Shown: positions 53,636-63,039 of the stretch, in pieces | Numbering within the stretch: the stretch's first letter is position 1 | Layout of the letters: every line of letters starts with the position of its first letter | Source: Mariniflexile fucanivorans | GTDB lineage: Bacteria; Bacteroidota; Bacteroidia; Flavobacteriales; Flavobacteriaceae | Reading direction: 5' to 3' | NCBI RefSeq assembly: GCF_004341235.1 | Contig: NZ_SLUP01000008.1 | Coordinates: forward strand, 62,001 to 126,000 | Length of the DNA: 64,000 nt | Translations under genes and position numbers: made by a program | The notes under the pieces: model-generated | The model's input: the letters and a program-made list of their open reading frames with translations, nothing else | Database searches by the model: none | Told to the model about the DNA's origin: nothing

Positions 53636-55399
53636 TTAATCCGTATTGGAAGTGGTTTCGCTTAACTGCTTTAAGTATAGGTGTTGGTAATAACCATCTA
53701 CATTTATAAGTGTTTCGTGAGTGCCTTCTTGAACTATTTTGCCATTGTCCAACACGATGATTTTATGGGCATTTTTAGCAGAAGACACGCGGTGCCCTAC
53801 AATAATTGATGTTTTTCCTTTGGTTATTTTTGTTAAATTCTTAAGTATTTTTTCTTCAGTTTCGGTGTCGACGGCCGATAAACAATCATCAAACAACAAA
53901 ATTTCTGGAGATTTTATAATGGCTCTGGCAATAGATACACGCTGTTTTTGTCCGCCAGAAAGGGTTATACCACGTTCACCTAAAACAGTATCATAACCGT
54001 TGTTAAACTTTATAATGTTTTTATGTACTTGGGCATTTTTGGCAGCTTCAAATACATCTTCATCGGTTGCTTCTTGATTTCCGAATTTAATATTGTTTTT
54101 AATGGTGTCTGAAAACAAAAAGGCATCTTGTGGCACATAACCAATACTATTTCTTAAATCGGTTAAATTATGCTCTTTAATAGGAATGCCATTTATTAAA
54201 ATAGAACCTCCATCAATATCATAAAGTCTTCCAATTAAATCTAAAATAGTTGATTTTCCAGAACCTGTTTTTCCTAAAATGGCCAATGTTTCCCCTTCTT
54301 TTATGTGGAAACTTACGCCGTTTAATGCTTGAATGTTGGTGTCGTCGTATTTAAATGTTACGTTATTAAAAGCGATATCGCCAGTAATTTTAGTATGTGT
54401 CTCTACCAGGTTTGTTATTTCTGGTTCTAATTTTAAAAACTCGTTAATACGTTTTTGAGACGCTTCAGCTTGTTGCACAATGGAGGTGACCCAGCCCACC
54501 GTTGCCACGGGCCATGTAAGCATATTTACGTAAATAATAAATTCTGCAATAGTTCCTAAACTTTCAATTTCACCATTAATGTATTGCATGCCACCAACAT
54601 AAATAACCAGTAAATTACTTGTTCCTATTAATAAGATCATCATAGGGAAAAACCACGCTTGTACTTTCGCTAAATTAATTTGTTTTTCTTTGCTTTCTCC
54701 AGCTAGCGATATGAAACTAGCAGACGTTTGCGGTTCAATTCCATAGGCTTTAATAACCGAAATACCACTAAATGATTCTTGGGTAAACGTTGATAACTTT
54801 GATAAAAATTGCTGTACAATAGTACTTCGGTTGTGTATTTCTTTACTTAATTTATAAATAACAATTGATAATATGGGTAACGGTAAAACGGTGTATAATG
54901 CCAGTTTTGGAGCTTCATTAAACATGTAAATAAGGGCAATTACAAAAAGCGTAATTGTATTGATGCTGTACATAATGGCTGGACCTGCGTACATACGAAC
55001 ATTACCTACATCTTCACTTATACGGTTCATTAAATCGCCCGTTCTGTTCTTTTTATAAAAATTTAAAGAAAGTTTTTGGTATTGATCGTAGATTTCATTT
55101 TTCAAATCGAATTCTACATAGCGCGATACATTTATAATGTATTGACGCATAAAAAACGTGAAAATGGCAGCAATTAATGCAGCTCCTATAATATAAACGA
55201 TAACTAGGGTTAATTCTTCTTTTACAATTTGTTCAGAAACGCCTCCTTTTAAGTATTTTTCAATAACCACAAATATTTCTCGAACATATCGTGGTGTAAA
55301 AAGTAAAAATATTCGGGCTATTATAGTGATTACAGTACCTATTATAAGCTGTTTTTTGTATTTTAAAAAGTATTTATTTAAGTGCTGTAATTCTTTCAT
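53636..55399 (-). CDS. ABC exporter, MsbA-like half transporter
   Basis: A 587-residue protein with six membrane helices (~20-310) and an ATPase domain carrying LAILGKTGSGKSTILDLIGR, IGYVPQDAFLFSDTIKNNIK, ITLSGGQKQRVSIARAIIKS and ILLFDDCLSAVDTETEEKIL. It belongs to the lipid A/multidrug exporter group. The exact substrate is uncertain; this neighbour of nusB is usually called ABC transporter ATP-binding protein/permease in Flavobacteria. Divergent from nusB. Confidence 0.92.
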   Translation of the reverse strand: MKELQHLNKYFLKYKKQLIIGTVITIIARIFLLFTPRYVREIFVVIEKYLKGGVSEQIVKEELTLVIVYIIGAALIAAIFTFFMRQYIINVSRYVEFDLKNEIYDQYQKLSLNFYKKNRTGDLMNRISEDVGNVRMYAGPAIMYSINTITLFVIALIYMFNEAPKLALYTVLPLPILSIVIYKLSKEIHNRSTIVQQFLSKLSTFTQESFSGISVIKAYGIEPQTSASFISLAGESKEKQINLAKVQAWFFPMMILLIGTSNLLVIYVGGMQYINGEIESLGTIAEFIIYVNMLTWPVATVGWVTSIVQQAEASQKRINEFLKLEPEITNLVETHTKITGDIAFNNVTFKYDDTNIQALNGVSFHIKEGETLAILGKTGSGKSTILDLIGRLYDIDGGSILINGIPIKEHNLTDLRNSIGYVPQDAFLFSDTIKNNIKFGNQEATDEDVFEAAKNAQVHKNIIKFNNGYDTVLGERGITLSGGQKQRVSIARAIIKSPEILLFDDCLSAVDTETEEKILKNLTKITKGKTSIIVGHRVSSAKNAHKIIVLDNGKIVQEGTHETLINVDGYYQHLYLKQLSETTSNTD

Positions 55400-55443
55400 T
55401 TAAAGGTTCTAATCTGTATAGAAAATAGTAGTAAATAAGAAAG

Positions 55444-55451
55444 CAAATATA
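55444..55451 (-). promoter_or_regulatory. -7 box of the ABC exporter gene
   Basis: On the minus strand TATATTTG (55451-55444) matches TAnnTTTG exactly, 44 bp upstream of the start. A -33 TTG was not found. Confidence 0.4.
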
Positions 55452-55612
55452 AAGTTTTAAAAGCATAAATAGGGATAATTACTGTGTAGTAATTGTTAAA
55501 AATATTGTAAAGTCACAGTTGCAATTTTTGTTCTTTGTCCCTTTACAACATGGCAAGAAAAAATACTCTACCTAAAAATTAAAAAATATAGAGCCGTTTT
55601 TTAAAATAGTAT

Positions 55613-55620
55613 TACTTTTG
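55613..55620 (+). promoter_or_regulatory. -7 box of the nusB operon
   Basis: TACTTTTG matches TAnnTTTG exactly, 53 bp upstream of the nusB start. The -33 region has no clean TTG. Confidence 0.4.
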
Positions 55621-55673
55621 CAGCTCGAAATAAATAAAATTTTCGTCATTATAAATTTAAGTTCATTGTAATT

Positions 55674-56618
55674 ATGCTAAACAGAAGACATATTCGTGTA
55701 AAAGTAATGCAAACCATGTATGCCTTTAAAGGGGGAGAAAGTGACGATTTTAGTAAAGATCAAAAATTTTTACTGTTTAGTATAGATAATATGTACAACT
55801 TGTACTTATTAATGCTTTCATTATTAATAGAAGTTCAAAAAAGAGCAGAAAGCGATTTACAAAAGAAACAAAAAAAGCATTTAGCCACTAAGGAAGATAA
55901 AGACCCAAACAGAAAGTTTGTTAATAATCAACTGCTTACATTAATATCAGATAACTATCAATTAAAGAATCAATTAGAAGTTAATAATATTACTAATTGG
56001 AATCTTGACAGCGAATATGTTGATGTGATTTTTAAAGCGATAACTTCAAGCGATTTGTATAAAGATTACATGACCACTAAAGTGTCTGATTTTAAAGAAG
56101 ATAAAGACTTTGTTGTTGATGTTTTTAAAGATATTATAGCACCAAACGAGAAGCTTTATGATTATTTGGAAGATAAAAATCTAACCTGGTTAGATGATTT
56201 ACCAACTGTAAATACAACCATTTTAAAACTTTTAAGAAAAGCAAAAAGCACATCGGCAGAAGGTTATTTTACTCCAAAACTTTATAAAGATTTAGATGAT
56301 AAGCAGTACGCTATCGATTTATTTAGAAAAACCCTTTTAAATAGAAGCGCACTTAATAATGAAATTGAGAAAAAAACACAAAATTGGGATTCAGACCGTA
56401 TAGCGAATGTAGATTATGTGTTACTTCAATTGGCTATTAGTGAGTTGAAAAACTTTCCATCCATTCCTGTAAAAGTAACTATTAATGAATATTTAGAAAT
56501 AGCAAAAGAATATTCAACCCCCAAAAGCAGTGTTTTCATCAATGGTATTTTAGACAAATTGGTAAAAGAATACGAAGAGGCAGGAACCTTAAAAAAAGTA
56601 GGTCGCGGATTGATGTAA
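55674..56618 (+). CDS. nusB: Transcription antitermination factor NusB (long Bacteroidota form)
   Basis: At 314 residues it is about twice the length of E. coli NusB. The start LNRRHIRVKVMQTMYAFKGG carries the RRHIRVK pattern. The C-terminal ~150 residues hold the NusB domain (FRKTLLNRSALNNEIEKKTQ, RIANVDYVLLQLAISELKNF, TINEYLEIAKEYSTPKSSVF, INGILDKLV). The inserted middle is helical and charged, typical for the phylum. NusB joins NusE at boxA to allow rRNA read-through. Next gene 82 bp downstream. Confidence 0.94.
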   Translation: MLNRRHIRVKVMQTMYAFKGGESDDFSKDQKFLLFSIDNMYNLYLLMLSLLIEVQKRAESDLQKKQKKHLATKEDKDPNRKFVNNQLLTLISDNYQLKNQLEVNNITNWNLDSEYVDVIFKAITSSDLYKDYMTTKVSDFKEDKDFVVDVFKDIIAPNEKLYDYLEDKNLTWLDDLPTVNTTILKLLRKAKSTSAEGYFTPKLYKDLDDKQYAIDLFRKTLLNRSALNNEIEKKTQNWDSDRIANVDYVLLQLAISELKNFPSIPVKVTINEYLEIAKEYSTPKSSVFINGILDKLVKEYEEAGTLKKVGRGLM

Positions 56619-56700
56619 AATAGTGTTAAGAAGCTTATAAAAATTTTTAATAGCTTAAATAATTACTATTTTTACTGCTTGAACAAAAAATAGCTTAGTA

Positions 56701-57156
56701 ATGAAAAAAATAATTTTAGGAATAGTAACACTTGGTTTAGTAGCTTTTACATCCTGTAAAGATGATGCCTCAAAAAAAATCAATGAAGCAAATGTAGCTG
56801 CTGCTGCTGAAAGAGATTCAAATGCATCCAAATTACCAATACTTACTTTTGATAAAACTGAACATGATTTTGGTGATATAACAAAAGGAGTGCCAGTTAA
56901 AACTGAATTTACATACAAAAATACAGGAACCGCACCTTTAGTATTAACAGATATTAAAACGTCTTGCGGTTGTACAGTGCCACAAGATTGGAGTAGAGAA
57001 CCCTTAGCTCCTGGAAAAACAGCTAAGTTTACTGTTGATTACAATGCAAGCGGTCCTAATAAAATTACAAAAACAATTACAGTATCAGCAAATACGGAAA
57101 AAGGATCGGAAGTTGTAAAAATTACAGCTAATGTAATAGATCCTAATGCAAAATAA
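56701..57156 (+). CDS. DUF1573 lipoprotein
   Basis: A 151-residue protein with a lipoprotein signal ending VAFTSC (Cys19), an Ala/Glu-rich linker, and a DUF1573 domain: ILTFDKTEHDFGDITKGVPV, KTEFTYKNTGTAPLVLTDIK, TSCGCTVPQDWSREPLAPGK. The fold is an immunoglobulin-like/ASH type; the TSCGCT motif is family-wide. It should sit on the periplasmic or outer face of the envelope. Function unknown. Conserved partner of nusB and yajC in Flavobacteria. Confidence 0.92.
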   Translation: MKKIILGIVTLGLVAFTSCKDDASKKINEANVAAAAERDSNASKLPILTFDKTEHDFGDITKGVPVKTEFTYKNTGTAPLVLTDIKTSCGCTVPQDWSREPLAPGKTAKFTVDYNASGPNKITKTITVSANTEKGSEVVKITANVIDPNAK

Positions 57157-57202
57157 TAGTTGCAAGAGCAACACCAAATAACTAACAAATAACAAAAAAA
57201 CA

Positions 57203-57484
57203 ATGGAAGGAATCGGTCAATTTTTACCGTTTATACTCATGTTTGTGGTTGTGTATTTCTTTATGATTGCACCACAAATGAAACGTGCAAAAAAAGAGAA
57301 AAAGTATAATGCAGAATTAAAAAAAGGCGATAAAGTAATTACCAAAAGCGGTTTGCACGGTAAAATTTTAGAGCTTAATGATAAAGACCAAACATGTATT
57401 ATAGAAACCATGTCTGGAAAAGTTAAGTTTGAACGTTCGGCTCTTTCAATGGAGTTAAGCGTAAAAGCAAACACACAAGCTTAA
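57203..57484 (+). CDS. yajC: Preprotein translocase subunit YajC
   Basis: The 93-residue product has a single N-terminal membrane helix (FLPFILMFVVVYFFMIAPQM) followed by KRAKKEKKYNAELKKGDKVI and TKSGLHGKILELNDKDQTCI, the complete YajC pattern. It associates with SecDF. Third gene of the nusB operon; a strong terminator follows. Confidence 0.95.
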   Translation: MEGIGQFLPFILMFVVVYFFMIAPQMKRAKKEKKYNAELKKGDKVITKSGLHGKILELNDKDQTCIIETMSGKVKFERSALSMELSVKANTQA

Positions 57485-57507
57485 AATTAATTAGTTTTAA
57501 TGCATAT

Positions 57508-57536
57508 AAAAAGCTTCCTGATTTGGGAAGCTTTTT
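57508..57536 (+). terminator. Rho-independent terminator after yajC
   Basis: AAAAAGCTTCC / GGAAGCTTTTT stem with a short TGATTTG loop, 23 bp after the stop codon. Confidence 0.88.
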
Positions 57537-57588
57537 ATGTTAATAATAACCGTTTCATACATACTTGTCATTATCTTAACAAGGGTTA

Positions 57589-57620
57589 TTTGCTATTGGT
57601 AGTGCATTTTCGTACCTTTG
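57589..57620 (+). promoter_or_regulatory. Strong promoter of the GNAT-proC-proB operon
   Basis: TTTG (57589-57592), 20-bp spacer, TACCTTTG (57613-57620): an essentially perfect Bacteroidota promoter. The start site is expected about 5 to 7 bp later, i.e. near an ATG at 57625. The first annotated-size gene begins only at 57866, leaving a ~240-nt leader. Confidence 0.7.
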
Positions 57621-57624
57621 CGGC

Positions 57625-57732
57625 ATGAGTAAAAAACTTCATGAAAGGCAAAACTGTAGAATATTCAATTTTAATTTTTTGGTTTTCCGTACCCAATCCG
57701 ACAAATTTATTCCTCCAAGCACCTCAAATTAA
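57625..57732 (+). CDS. Possible 35-residue leader peptide
   Basis: An ATG four bases after the -7 box opens a 35-codon frame (MSKKLHERQNCRIFNFNFLV, then FRTQSDKFIPPSTSN) that ends in TAA at 57730-57732. The stop lies in the loop of a hairpin ACCTC/GAGGT (57721-57737). The peptide contains three Arg and a Pro-Pro pair close to the stop, suggestive for a proline-related operon, but there is no long codon run. If translated it would be leaderless. It may also be chance. Confidence 0.3.
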   Translation: MSKKLHERQNCRIFNFNFLVFRTQSDKFIPPSTSN

Positions 57733-57865
57733 GAGGTTCTATTTTATATAGACCCCGATTATTATCCCCCCTTCTTTATTTAAGTGCTTCATTATAAAAG
57801 TACTTGTATACCTAATTAGTTGCATTTATTATAGGTTTAAATGCGATTGAAACCATACATAATTA
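57625..57865 (+). promoter_or_regulatory. Long 5' leader, possible attenuator, of the proline operon
   Basis: The ~240-nt untranslated or leader-coding segment has a hairpin ACCTC...GAGGT (57721-57737) and an overlapping longer-range pairing AAGCAC (57717-57722) with GTGCTT (57784-57789). It also has a C-rich stretch (57741-57775). The two helices are nested rather than exclusive. No known riboswitch could be recognised by eye. Confidence 0.35.
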
Positions 57866-58306
57866 ATGACTATAAAAACCTTTGATGCCTTTACGAGGTT
57901 ATCAATTAATGATATAAACCGCATTACCAATTTTTTATTTGAATATTCAGATGAAGCTAGAGACACTAAAAGTGCCATTAGAAAATCCTTATTGTATGCC
58001 GCAAAAGAAATACCAGGATTAGGAGGCTATGTATTTGTTATGGAGTATAAAAATGAAATTATTGGAGCAACAGTTGTGAACAAAACAGGAATGAATGAGT
58101 ATATACCAGAAAACATATTGGTATATATAGCTGTAGAAACATCCTTTAGAGAAAAGGGCATTGCTAAAGCATTAATAGCACACACGATAGCATATTGCGA
58201 TGGCGATATTTCAAAACATATAAATAAAGATAATCCTGCTATTAAATTATTTGAAAAACAGGGTTTTAAAACAAGAAACATAGAAATGAGGTTGGTTAGG
58301 AATTAG
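57866..58306 (+). CDS. GNAT N-acetyltransferase, amino-acid-operon type
   Basis: A 146-residue GNAT domain protein: GYVFVMEYKNEIIGATVVNK, ILVYIAVETSFREKGIAKAL and KDNPAIKLFEKQGFKTRNIE contain the acetyl-CoA loop (FREKGIAKAL) and the C-terminal fold. In other Flavobacteria a similar protein opens the arginine/proline gene cluster next to argG and argC; here those genes are not present and proC follows. A role in amino-acid or N-acetyl-glutamate metabolism is therefore inferred only from context. Confidence 0.82.
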   Translation: MTIKTFDAFTRLSINDINRITNFLFEYSDEARDTKSAIRKSLLYAAKEIPGLGGYVFVMEYKNEIIGATVVNKTGMNEYIPENILVYIAVETSFREKGIAKALIAHTIAYCDGDISKHINKDNPAIKLFEKQGFKTRNIEMRLVRN

Positions 58307-58338
58307 CCGACTGCTTAATAGAAATAATAAAAAAACAC

Positions 58339-58530
58339 ATGAAAATTTTATATATAAAAAGAAAAACAAAATACGAAAAGCGTCACAGTTTAAAAATGGG
58401 CGAGTTAACCACAAAAGTTACTTACATAAAAAGGTATCTGTTAGGTTTGCCTGTTAAAACACTTCACAAATACAGAGAAACCTATTATGGAGAGGTTAAA
58501 GACTGTAATGATTGTATGCTTTTTATTTAA
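58339..58530 (+). CDS. Small conserved-looking protein of unknown function
   Basis: A 63-residue basic protein (MKILYIKRKTKYEKRHSLKM followed by GELTTKVTYIKRYLLGLPVK) ending in CNDCMLFI with a C-x-x-C pair. It sits between the GNAT gene (32 bp) and proC (29 bp) in the same direction, which supports its reality. No known domain. It could bind metal or nucleic acid, but this is guesswork. Confidence 0.55.
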   Translation: MKILYIKRKTKYEKRHSLKMGELTTKVTYIKRYLLGLPVKTLHKYRETYYGEVKDCNDCMLFI

Positions 58531-58559
58531 ACAAAAACATAAAAACTAAAAAATAATAA

Positions 58560-59366
58560 ATGAAAGTACTAGTAATTGGTGCAGGTAACATGGGGTTAAC
58601 CTATGCAGAGGGCATGTCGAAATCAAAACTATTGAAGAAACGAAATATCATGGTTTTGGATAAATCTGAAGAAAAACTTGCAGAGCTAAACGAGATATCA
58701 CATTTTGATGCTTTTAGCGAGTTACAAGATTGTGTTCCGCAGGCAGATATCATATTTATAGCCGTAAAACCCTATCATGCAGAAAGTGTATTTAAAGCCA
58801 TAAAAACGCTTGTGCAACCACAACAAATTTTAGTGTCTATTATGGCGGGTGTTTCTATACCATCTATAAAAGAACTTACTGGGTTGAAAAAAATAGTTAG
58901 GGCGATGCCGAATTTACCAGCTCAAATAGGAAAGGGCTTAACATCCTATGTTACATCAGCAGAAGTGTCTAGAGTTGAAATGCTAACCGTAGAAAGTTTG
59001 TTGGACACCACAGGGAAATCGATGCGTGTATCCAGTGAAAACTTTATTGATGCTTCTACAGGTATTTCTGGTAGTGGTCCCGCTTATGTGTTTTATTTTA
59101 TGCAAAGTATGATGGAAGCTGCTCTACAAATGGGGTTTTCAAAAAACGATTCTACGGTGTTGGTGAGTCAAACCTTTACGGGTGCTGTCGAGCTTTTTAA
59201 CCAATCTAATTTATCACCTAATTCCTGGATGGAAAAAGTGGCCTCAAAAGGTGGTACCACCCGTGCAGCATTAGATTCTATGCAAGACAACAACGTAGGT
59301 GAATTAATTAAAGAAGCAGCATTTGCAGCATTTAATCGTGCTGTTGAATTAGGAAAAGAATATTAA
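58560..59366 (+). CDS. proC: Pyrroline-5-carboxylate reductase
   Basis: A 268-residue enzyme with the NAD(P)-binding MKVLVIGAGNMGLTYAEGM, IIFIAVKPYHAESVFKAIK, VRAMPNLPAQIGKGLT and the C-terminal GISGSGPAYVFYFMQSMMEA and SKGGTTRAALDSMQ. It performs the last step of proline synthesis. It precedes proB by 3 bp, so the two proline genes are co-transcribed. proA, the middle step, is not in the window. Confidence 0.95.
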   Translation: MKVLVIGAGNMGLTYAEGMSKSKLLKKRNIMVLDKSEEKLAELNEISHFDAFSELQDCVPQADIIFIAVKPYHAESVFKAIKTLVQPQQILVSIMAGVSIPSIKELTGLKKIVRAMPNLPAQIGKGLTSYVTSAEVSRVEMLTVESLLDTTGKSMRVSSENFIDASTGISGSGPAYVFYFMQSMMEAALQMGFSKNDSTVLVSQTFTGAVELFNQSNLSPNSWMEKVASKGGTTRAALDSMQDNNVGELIKEAAFAAFNRAVELGKEY

Positions 59367-59369
59367 ATA

Positions 59370-60140
59370 ATGTATAAAGAAAGAATAGTTATTAAAGTTG
59401 GTACCAATGTTATGACCAACAAAGACAATAGAATTGTTAGACCTGTTTTGAGTAATTTAGTAAAACAAATTGCAGAACTTTATGAGCGTGATATTATTTG
59501 TGTGCTTGTATCATCAGGTTCCGTTATTGCGGGAAGAGAAGTTTTAGGAAAGTCTAAAATAAAAGACAAAACGCAACGTCGCCAAGTATATTCTGCAATA
59601 GGGCAACCACGTATGATGCGTTTGTATTACAATATTTTTCATGATTTTGGTATGAAATGTGCGCAGGTGCTTCCAACCAAACGCGATTTTAGCCCCGGAG
59701 TACACAGGCAAAACATGATTAATTGTTGTGAAGGTTTGTTGGCAGAAGGCGTTATTCCTATTGCAAATGAAGATGATGCCGTATCGGTTACCATGTCTAT
59801 GTTCTCTGATAATGATGAGTTAGCAAGTTTAATAGCACAACTTATCAATGCAGATAAACTTATTATTTTAACAGATATTGACGGACTTTATACGGGTCAT
59901 CCTGATGCAGAAAGCAGTGATTTAATAAAAAATGTAAATCCAAATGAAGATTTAAATAAGTATATTAAAGACAGCAATAAAGGTGAAGCAGAAGGTAGAG
60001 GAGGTATGGGTTCTAAATTGGACTATGCTCAACAAGCAGCGGCAAATAATGTGCCTACTTATATTGTAAACGGAAAAACCGAAAACGTTATTATAGATGT
60101 TATAGATGGTAAAGACGTTGGGACCAAAGTATCATTATAG
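59370..60140 (+). CDS. proB: Glutamate 5-kinase, short form
   Basis: The 256-residue product is an amino-acid kinase: RIVIKVGTNVMTNKDNRIVR, CVLVSSGSVIAGREVLGKSK, PIANEDDAVSVTMSMFSDND, ILTDIDGLYTGHPDAESSDL and GRGGMGSKLDYAQQAAANNV. It phosphorylates glutamate for proline synthesis. It lacks the C-terminal PUA domain of the E. coli enzyme (367 residues), a form found in many Bacteroidota. A strong terminator follows. Confidence 0.94.
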   Translation: MYKERIVIKVGTNVMTNKDNRIVRPVLSNLVKQIAELYERDIICVLVSSGSVIAGREVLGKSKIKDKTQRRQVYSAIGQPRMMRLYYNIFHDFGMKCAQVLPTKRDFSPGVHRQNMINCCEGLLAEGVIPIANEDDAVSVTMSMFSDNDELASLIAQLINADKLIILTDIDGLYTGHPDAESSDLIKNVNPNEDLNKYIKDSNKGEAEGRGGMGSKLDYAQQAAANNVPTYIVNGKTENVIIDVIDGKDVGTKVSL

Positions 60141-60160
60141 TTTGTAAAAACTATATAATA

Positions 60161-60190
60161 AAAAAAGCTTCCATAGGGAAGCTTTTTTTT
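60161..60190. terminator. Rho-independent terminator after proB, possibly bidirectional
   Basis: AAAAAAGCTTCC / GGAAGCTTTTTTT with an ATAG loop. A-tract on one side and T-tract on the other allow use by proB and by the convergent nhaD gene that ends at 60205. Confidence 0.9.
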
Positions 60191-60204
60191 CGGTTACTCA
60201 CTAC

Positions 60205-61503
60205 TTATAAGTTCAAAATATAATAAGTTAAAACACCGGCTAAATATCCAAGAATTGCCAACCAGCTAATTTTTTTTAAATACCAAATAAAGTCAATTTT
60301 CAAAATACCCATAATAGCAACACCAGCAGCAGATCCGATAATTAACGAACTTCCACCAGTTCCTGCACAATATGCTAAAAGCTCCCAAAACGCATGGTCT
60401 TGGGGATAAAGTGATAACGGGTACATACCCATGGCACCAGCAACGAGCGGCACATTATCTACAATGGAAGATATTAAACCAATGATGATGTTAATAATGT
60501 AAATGTTGCCAAAGGTCTCATTTAGCCAAGTTGCAACTTGCGCCAAATGACCGCCAGTTTGCAAACTTGCTACCGCTAAAAGTATTCCTAAAAAGAAAAG
60601 TACACTTGGAGTGTCCACTTTTCTAATAACACTTGCTACCGATAAATTATGACGGTGTTCTGCGGGTTTGTTTTTATGAATAAGTTCGGTAACAACCCAT
60701 AAAACACCTAAGCTTAAAAGAATACCCATAAAAGGAGGTAAGTGCGTGAGTGTTTTAAAAACAGGAACAAACAGCAAACCACCAACACCAAGCCAAAGGA
60801 TTAATGATGCTTCAGATGAAGAAGCTAAATGCGCATGTTCATCGCTATTATTTACACTAGCGGTTCTTGTTATTTCTCCTTTTTTTATAAAAGATAAAAC
60901 TAAAAGCGGAACTGTTAAACACACGATACTAGGCAGCAATACTTCCTTAATTATATTTGCAGCGGTTACTTGTCCGCCAATCCATAGCATAATGGTGGTT
61001 ACGTCTCCAATGGGCGACCAAGCACCACCAGCGTTGGCAGCAATAACTACAATACCTCCAAAAAACCAAATATCTTCTCGGTCTTTCATAAGTTTTTTTA
61101 GTAAAGCAGCCATAACAATAGTGGTAGTAAGGTTATCTAAAACAGACGATAATATGAATGTTACAATGCCAATAATCCAAAGTAATTTAATACGATTTGT
61201 GGTTTTTATTTTTGAAGTAATGATATGAAAACCACCGTGGATATCAATCAATTCCACAATAGTCATAGCACCCAAAAGAAAAAATAAAATTTGGGATATT
61301 TCGCCTACGTGGTGTAAAATAGACTCATCAATAAAATGTGCTTCATGCGGCGTTTGAAAGATACTGTCTTGACCGAGAACCAAAATAACCCAACAAATAA
61401 CACCGGTTAAGATGGCAGAAGCGGCTTTGTCAATTTTTAAAGGATGTTCAAAGGCTATAAAAATGTAGCCAATTATAAATGCAATAGCTAGTAGAAGATA
61501 CAT
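60205..61503 (-). CDS. nhaD: Sodium:proton antiporter NhaD
   Basis: The 432-residue protein has about 11 to 13 membrane segments and NhaD landmarks: FLLGAMTIVELIDIHGGFHI, SSVLDNLTTTIVMAALLKKL, ANAGGAWSPIGDVTTIMLWI and SIVDNVPLVAGAMGMYPLSL. It exports Na+ or Li+ in exchange for protons, which fits a marine life style. Monocistronic, sharing a terminator with proB. Confidence 0.93.
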   Translation of the reverse strand: MYLLLAIAFIIGYIFIAFEHPLKIDKAASAILTGVICWVILVLGQDSIFQTPHEAHFIDESILHHVGEISQILFFLLGAMTIVELIDIHGGFHIITSKIKTTNRIKLLWIIGIVTFILSSVLDNLTTTIVMAALLKKLMKDREDIWFFGGIVVIAANAGGAWSPIGDVTTIMLWIGGQVTAANIIKEVLLPSIVCLTVPLLVLSFIKKGEITRTASVNNSDEHAHLASSSEASLILWLGVGGLLFVPVFKTLTHLPPFMGILLSLGVLWVVTELIHKNKPAEHRHNLSVASVIRKVDTPSVLFFLGILLAVASLQTGGHLAQVATWLNETFGNIYIINIIIGLISSIVDNVPLVAGAMGMYPLSLYPQDHAFWELLAYCAGTGGSSLIIGSAAGVAIMGILKIDFIWYLKKISWLAILGYLAGVLTYYILNL

Positions 61504-61650
61504 ATTAATGGGTTTAGCTTATCACGGTTACAAGCACTTGTACGGTTTGAAGATGTACTGGGGTGTTTGTAAAAATGTTAAGCTAATGTAGTATATATTT
61601 CGTTTGCTAGAAATTAAAAATAAAAAAAAATTAAATCAATTTTTTAGTGA

Positions 61651-62895
61651 TTATTTGTTTTGATTTTTGGATGTAATTTCAGCAATTTTACAAATTACCT
61701 CTGTTGCTTTAATCATACTTTCAACAGGAACATATTCATAACGTCCATGAAAATTATGTCCACCAGCAAATATATTAGGGCATGGTAAACCTTTATAACT
61801 TAATTGCGAACCATCAGTCCCACCACGAATGGGTTTTATAATAGGTTCAATATGTAGTTGTTTCATGGCTTCTTCAGCAATATCAACAATATGCATAACA
61901 GGTTCAATTTTTTCACGCATATTAAAATATTGGTCTTTTATTTCAATGCTTATTACGTCCCAGCCATATTGTTCATTAAGTTCTATGGTTAAGTTTTCCA
62001 TAACCGCTTTACGAGCTTCAAAATGCCCAAAATCGTGGTCACGAATAATATATTGTAAAACTGTTTCTTCAACCTCACCTTTTATAGAAGATAGATGGAA
62101 AAACCCTTGGTAATCTTCAGTATGCTCGGGAGTTTCAATGCGAGGTAACGAGTTTATAAACTCTTGAGCAATGTACATAGAGTTTATCATTTTACCTTTA
62201 GCGTAACCAGGGTGTACGATTTTGCCCTTAATTTTTACAACAGCACCGGCAGCATTAAAATTTTCGTATTCTAGTTCACCTATTTGGCTGCCATCCATGG
62301 TATATGCCCAATCGGCTCCAAATTTTTCAACATCAAATTTATGGGCACCTCTACCTATTTCTTCATCTGGGGTAAAGCCAACTTTAATGGTGCCGTGTTT
62401 AATTTCTGGATGGTTAATTAAATATTCCATGGCAGAAACAATTTCTGTAATGCCCGCTTTATCATCGGCGCCTAATAACGTAGTGCCGTCGGTAGTAATT
62501 AGAGTCTGACCTTTATATTGGTGTAAATCTTCAAAATAATCGGGAGATAGTATAATATTTTCAGCTTCATTTAAAACAATATCTTTTCCATTATACTGTT
62601 CAATAATTTGAGGATTTATGTTAGCTCCAGTAAAATCGGGAGACGTATCAAAATGTGCAATAAAGCCAATAGTAGGCGTTTTGTGGCTTACGTTACTTGG
62701 TAAGGTTGCCATAATATAAGCGTTTTCATCAATGCTCACATCACTCATGCCAATAGCTTTTAACTCTTCGGCAAGTTTGTTTGCTAAATCCCATTGTTTA
62801 GCAGTACTAGGAGTGGTGTTTGAAGTTGGGTCCGATTCCGTATCAATAGTAACGTAACCTATAAAGCGTTTAATAATGTTTTCTTTTGAAATCAT
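61651..62895 (-). CDS. pepT: Peptidase T (tripeptide aminopeptidase)
   Basis: A 414-residue M20B metallopeptidase. Metal and catalytic motifs: [75 protein letters not shown] and [20 protein letters not shown]. The closing [20 protein letters not shown] holds the last ligand. It removes the N-terminal residue of tripeptides in the cytoplasm. Divergent from pyrD with a 166-bp gap. Confidence 0.95.
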   Translation of the reverse strand: MISKENIIKRFIGYVTIDTESDPTSNTTPSTAKQWDLANKLAEELKAIGMSDVSIDENAYIMATLPSNVSHKTPTIGFIAHFDTSPDFTGANINPQIIEQYNGKDIVLNEAENIILSPDYFEDLHQYKGQTLITTDGTTLLGADDKAGITEIVSAMEYLINHPEIKHGTIKVGFTPDEEIGRGAHKFDVEKFGADWAYTMDGSQIGELEYENFNAAGAVVKIKGKIVHPGYAKGKMINSMYIAQEFINSLPRIETPEHTEDYQGFFHLSSIKGEVEETVLQYIIRDHDFGHFEARKAVMENLTIELNEQYGWDVISIEIKDQYFNMREKIEPVMHIVDIAEEAMKQLHIEPIIKPIRGGTDGSQLSYKGLPCPNIFAGGHNFHGRYEYVPVESMIKATEVICKIAEITSKNQNK

Positions 62896-63039
62896 TTTGA
62901 GATGAATTTTGAATAATTAAAGTCAGAAAATTTTAGAGTTTGAGTGTGATAATCTAAAGCTTTCTAAAGGTGTAAAAGTACGATTATTAATTTTTTTGGC
63001 TTTTGAAATGGATGATTTTTTATTTAGAATATTTAGAAG

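Noticed and set aside
57625-57865. Known riboswitch class (SAM, TPP, glycine and similar)
   Set aside because: None of the consensus cores I know could be found by reading; only a simple nested hairpin is visible.
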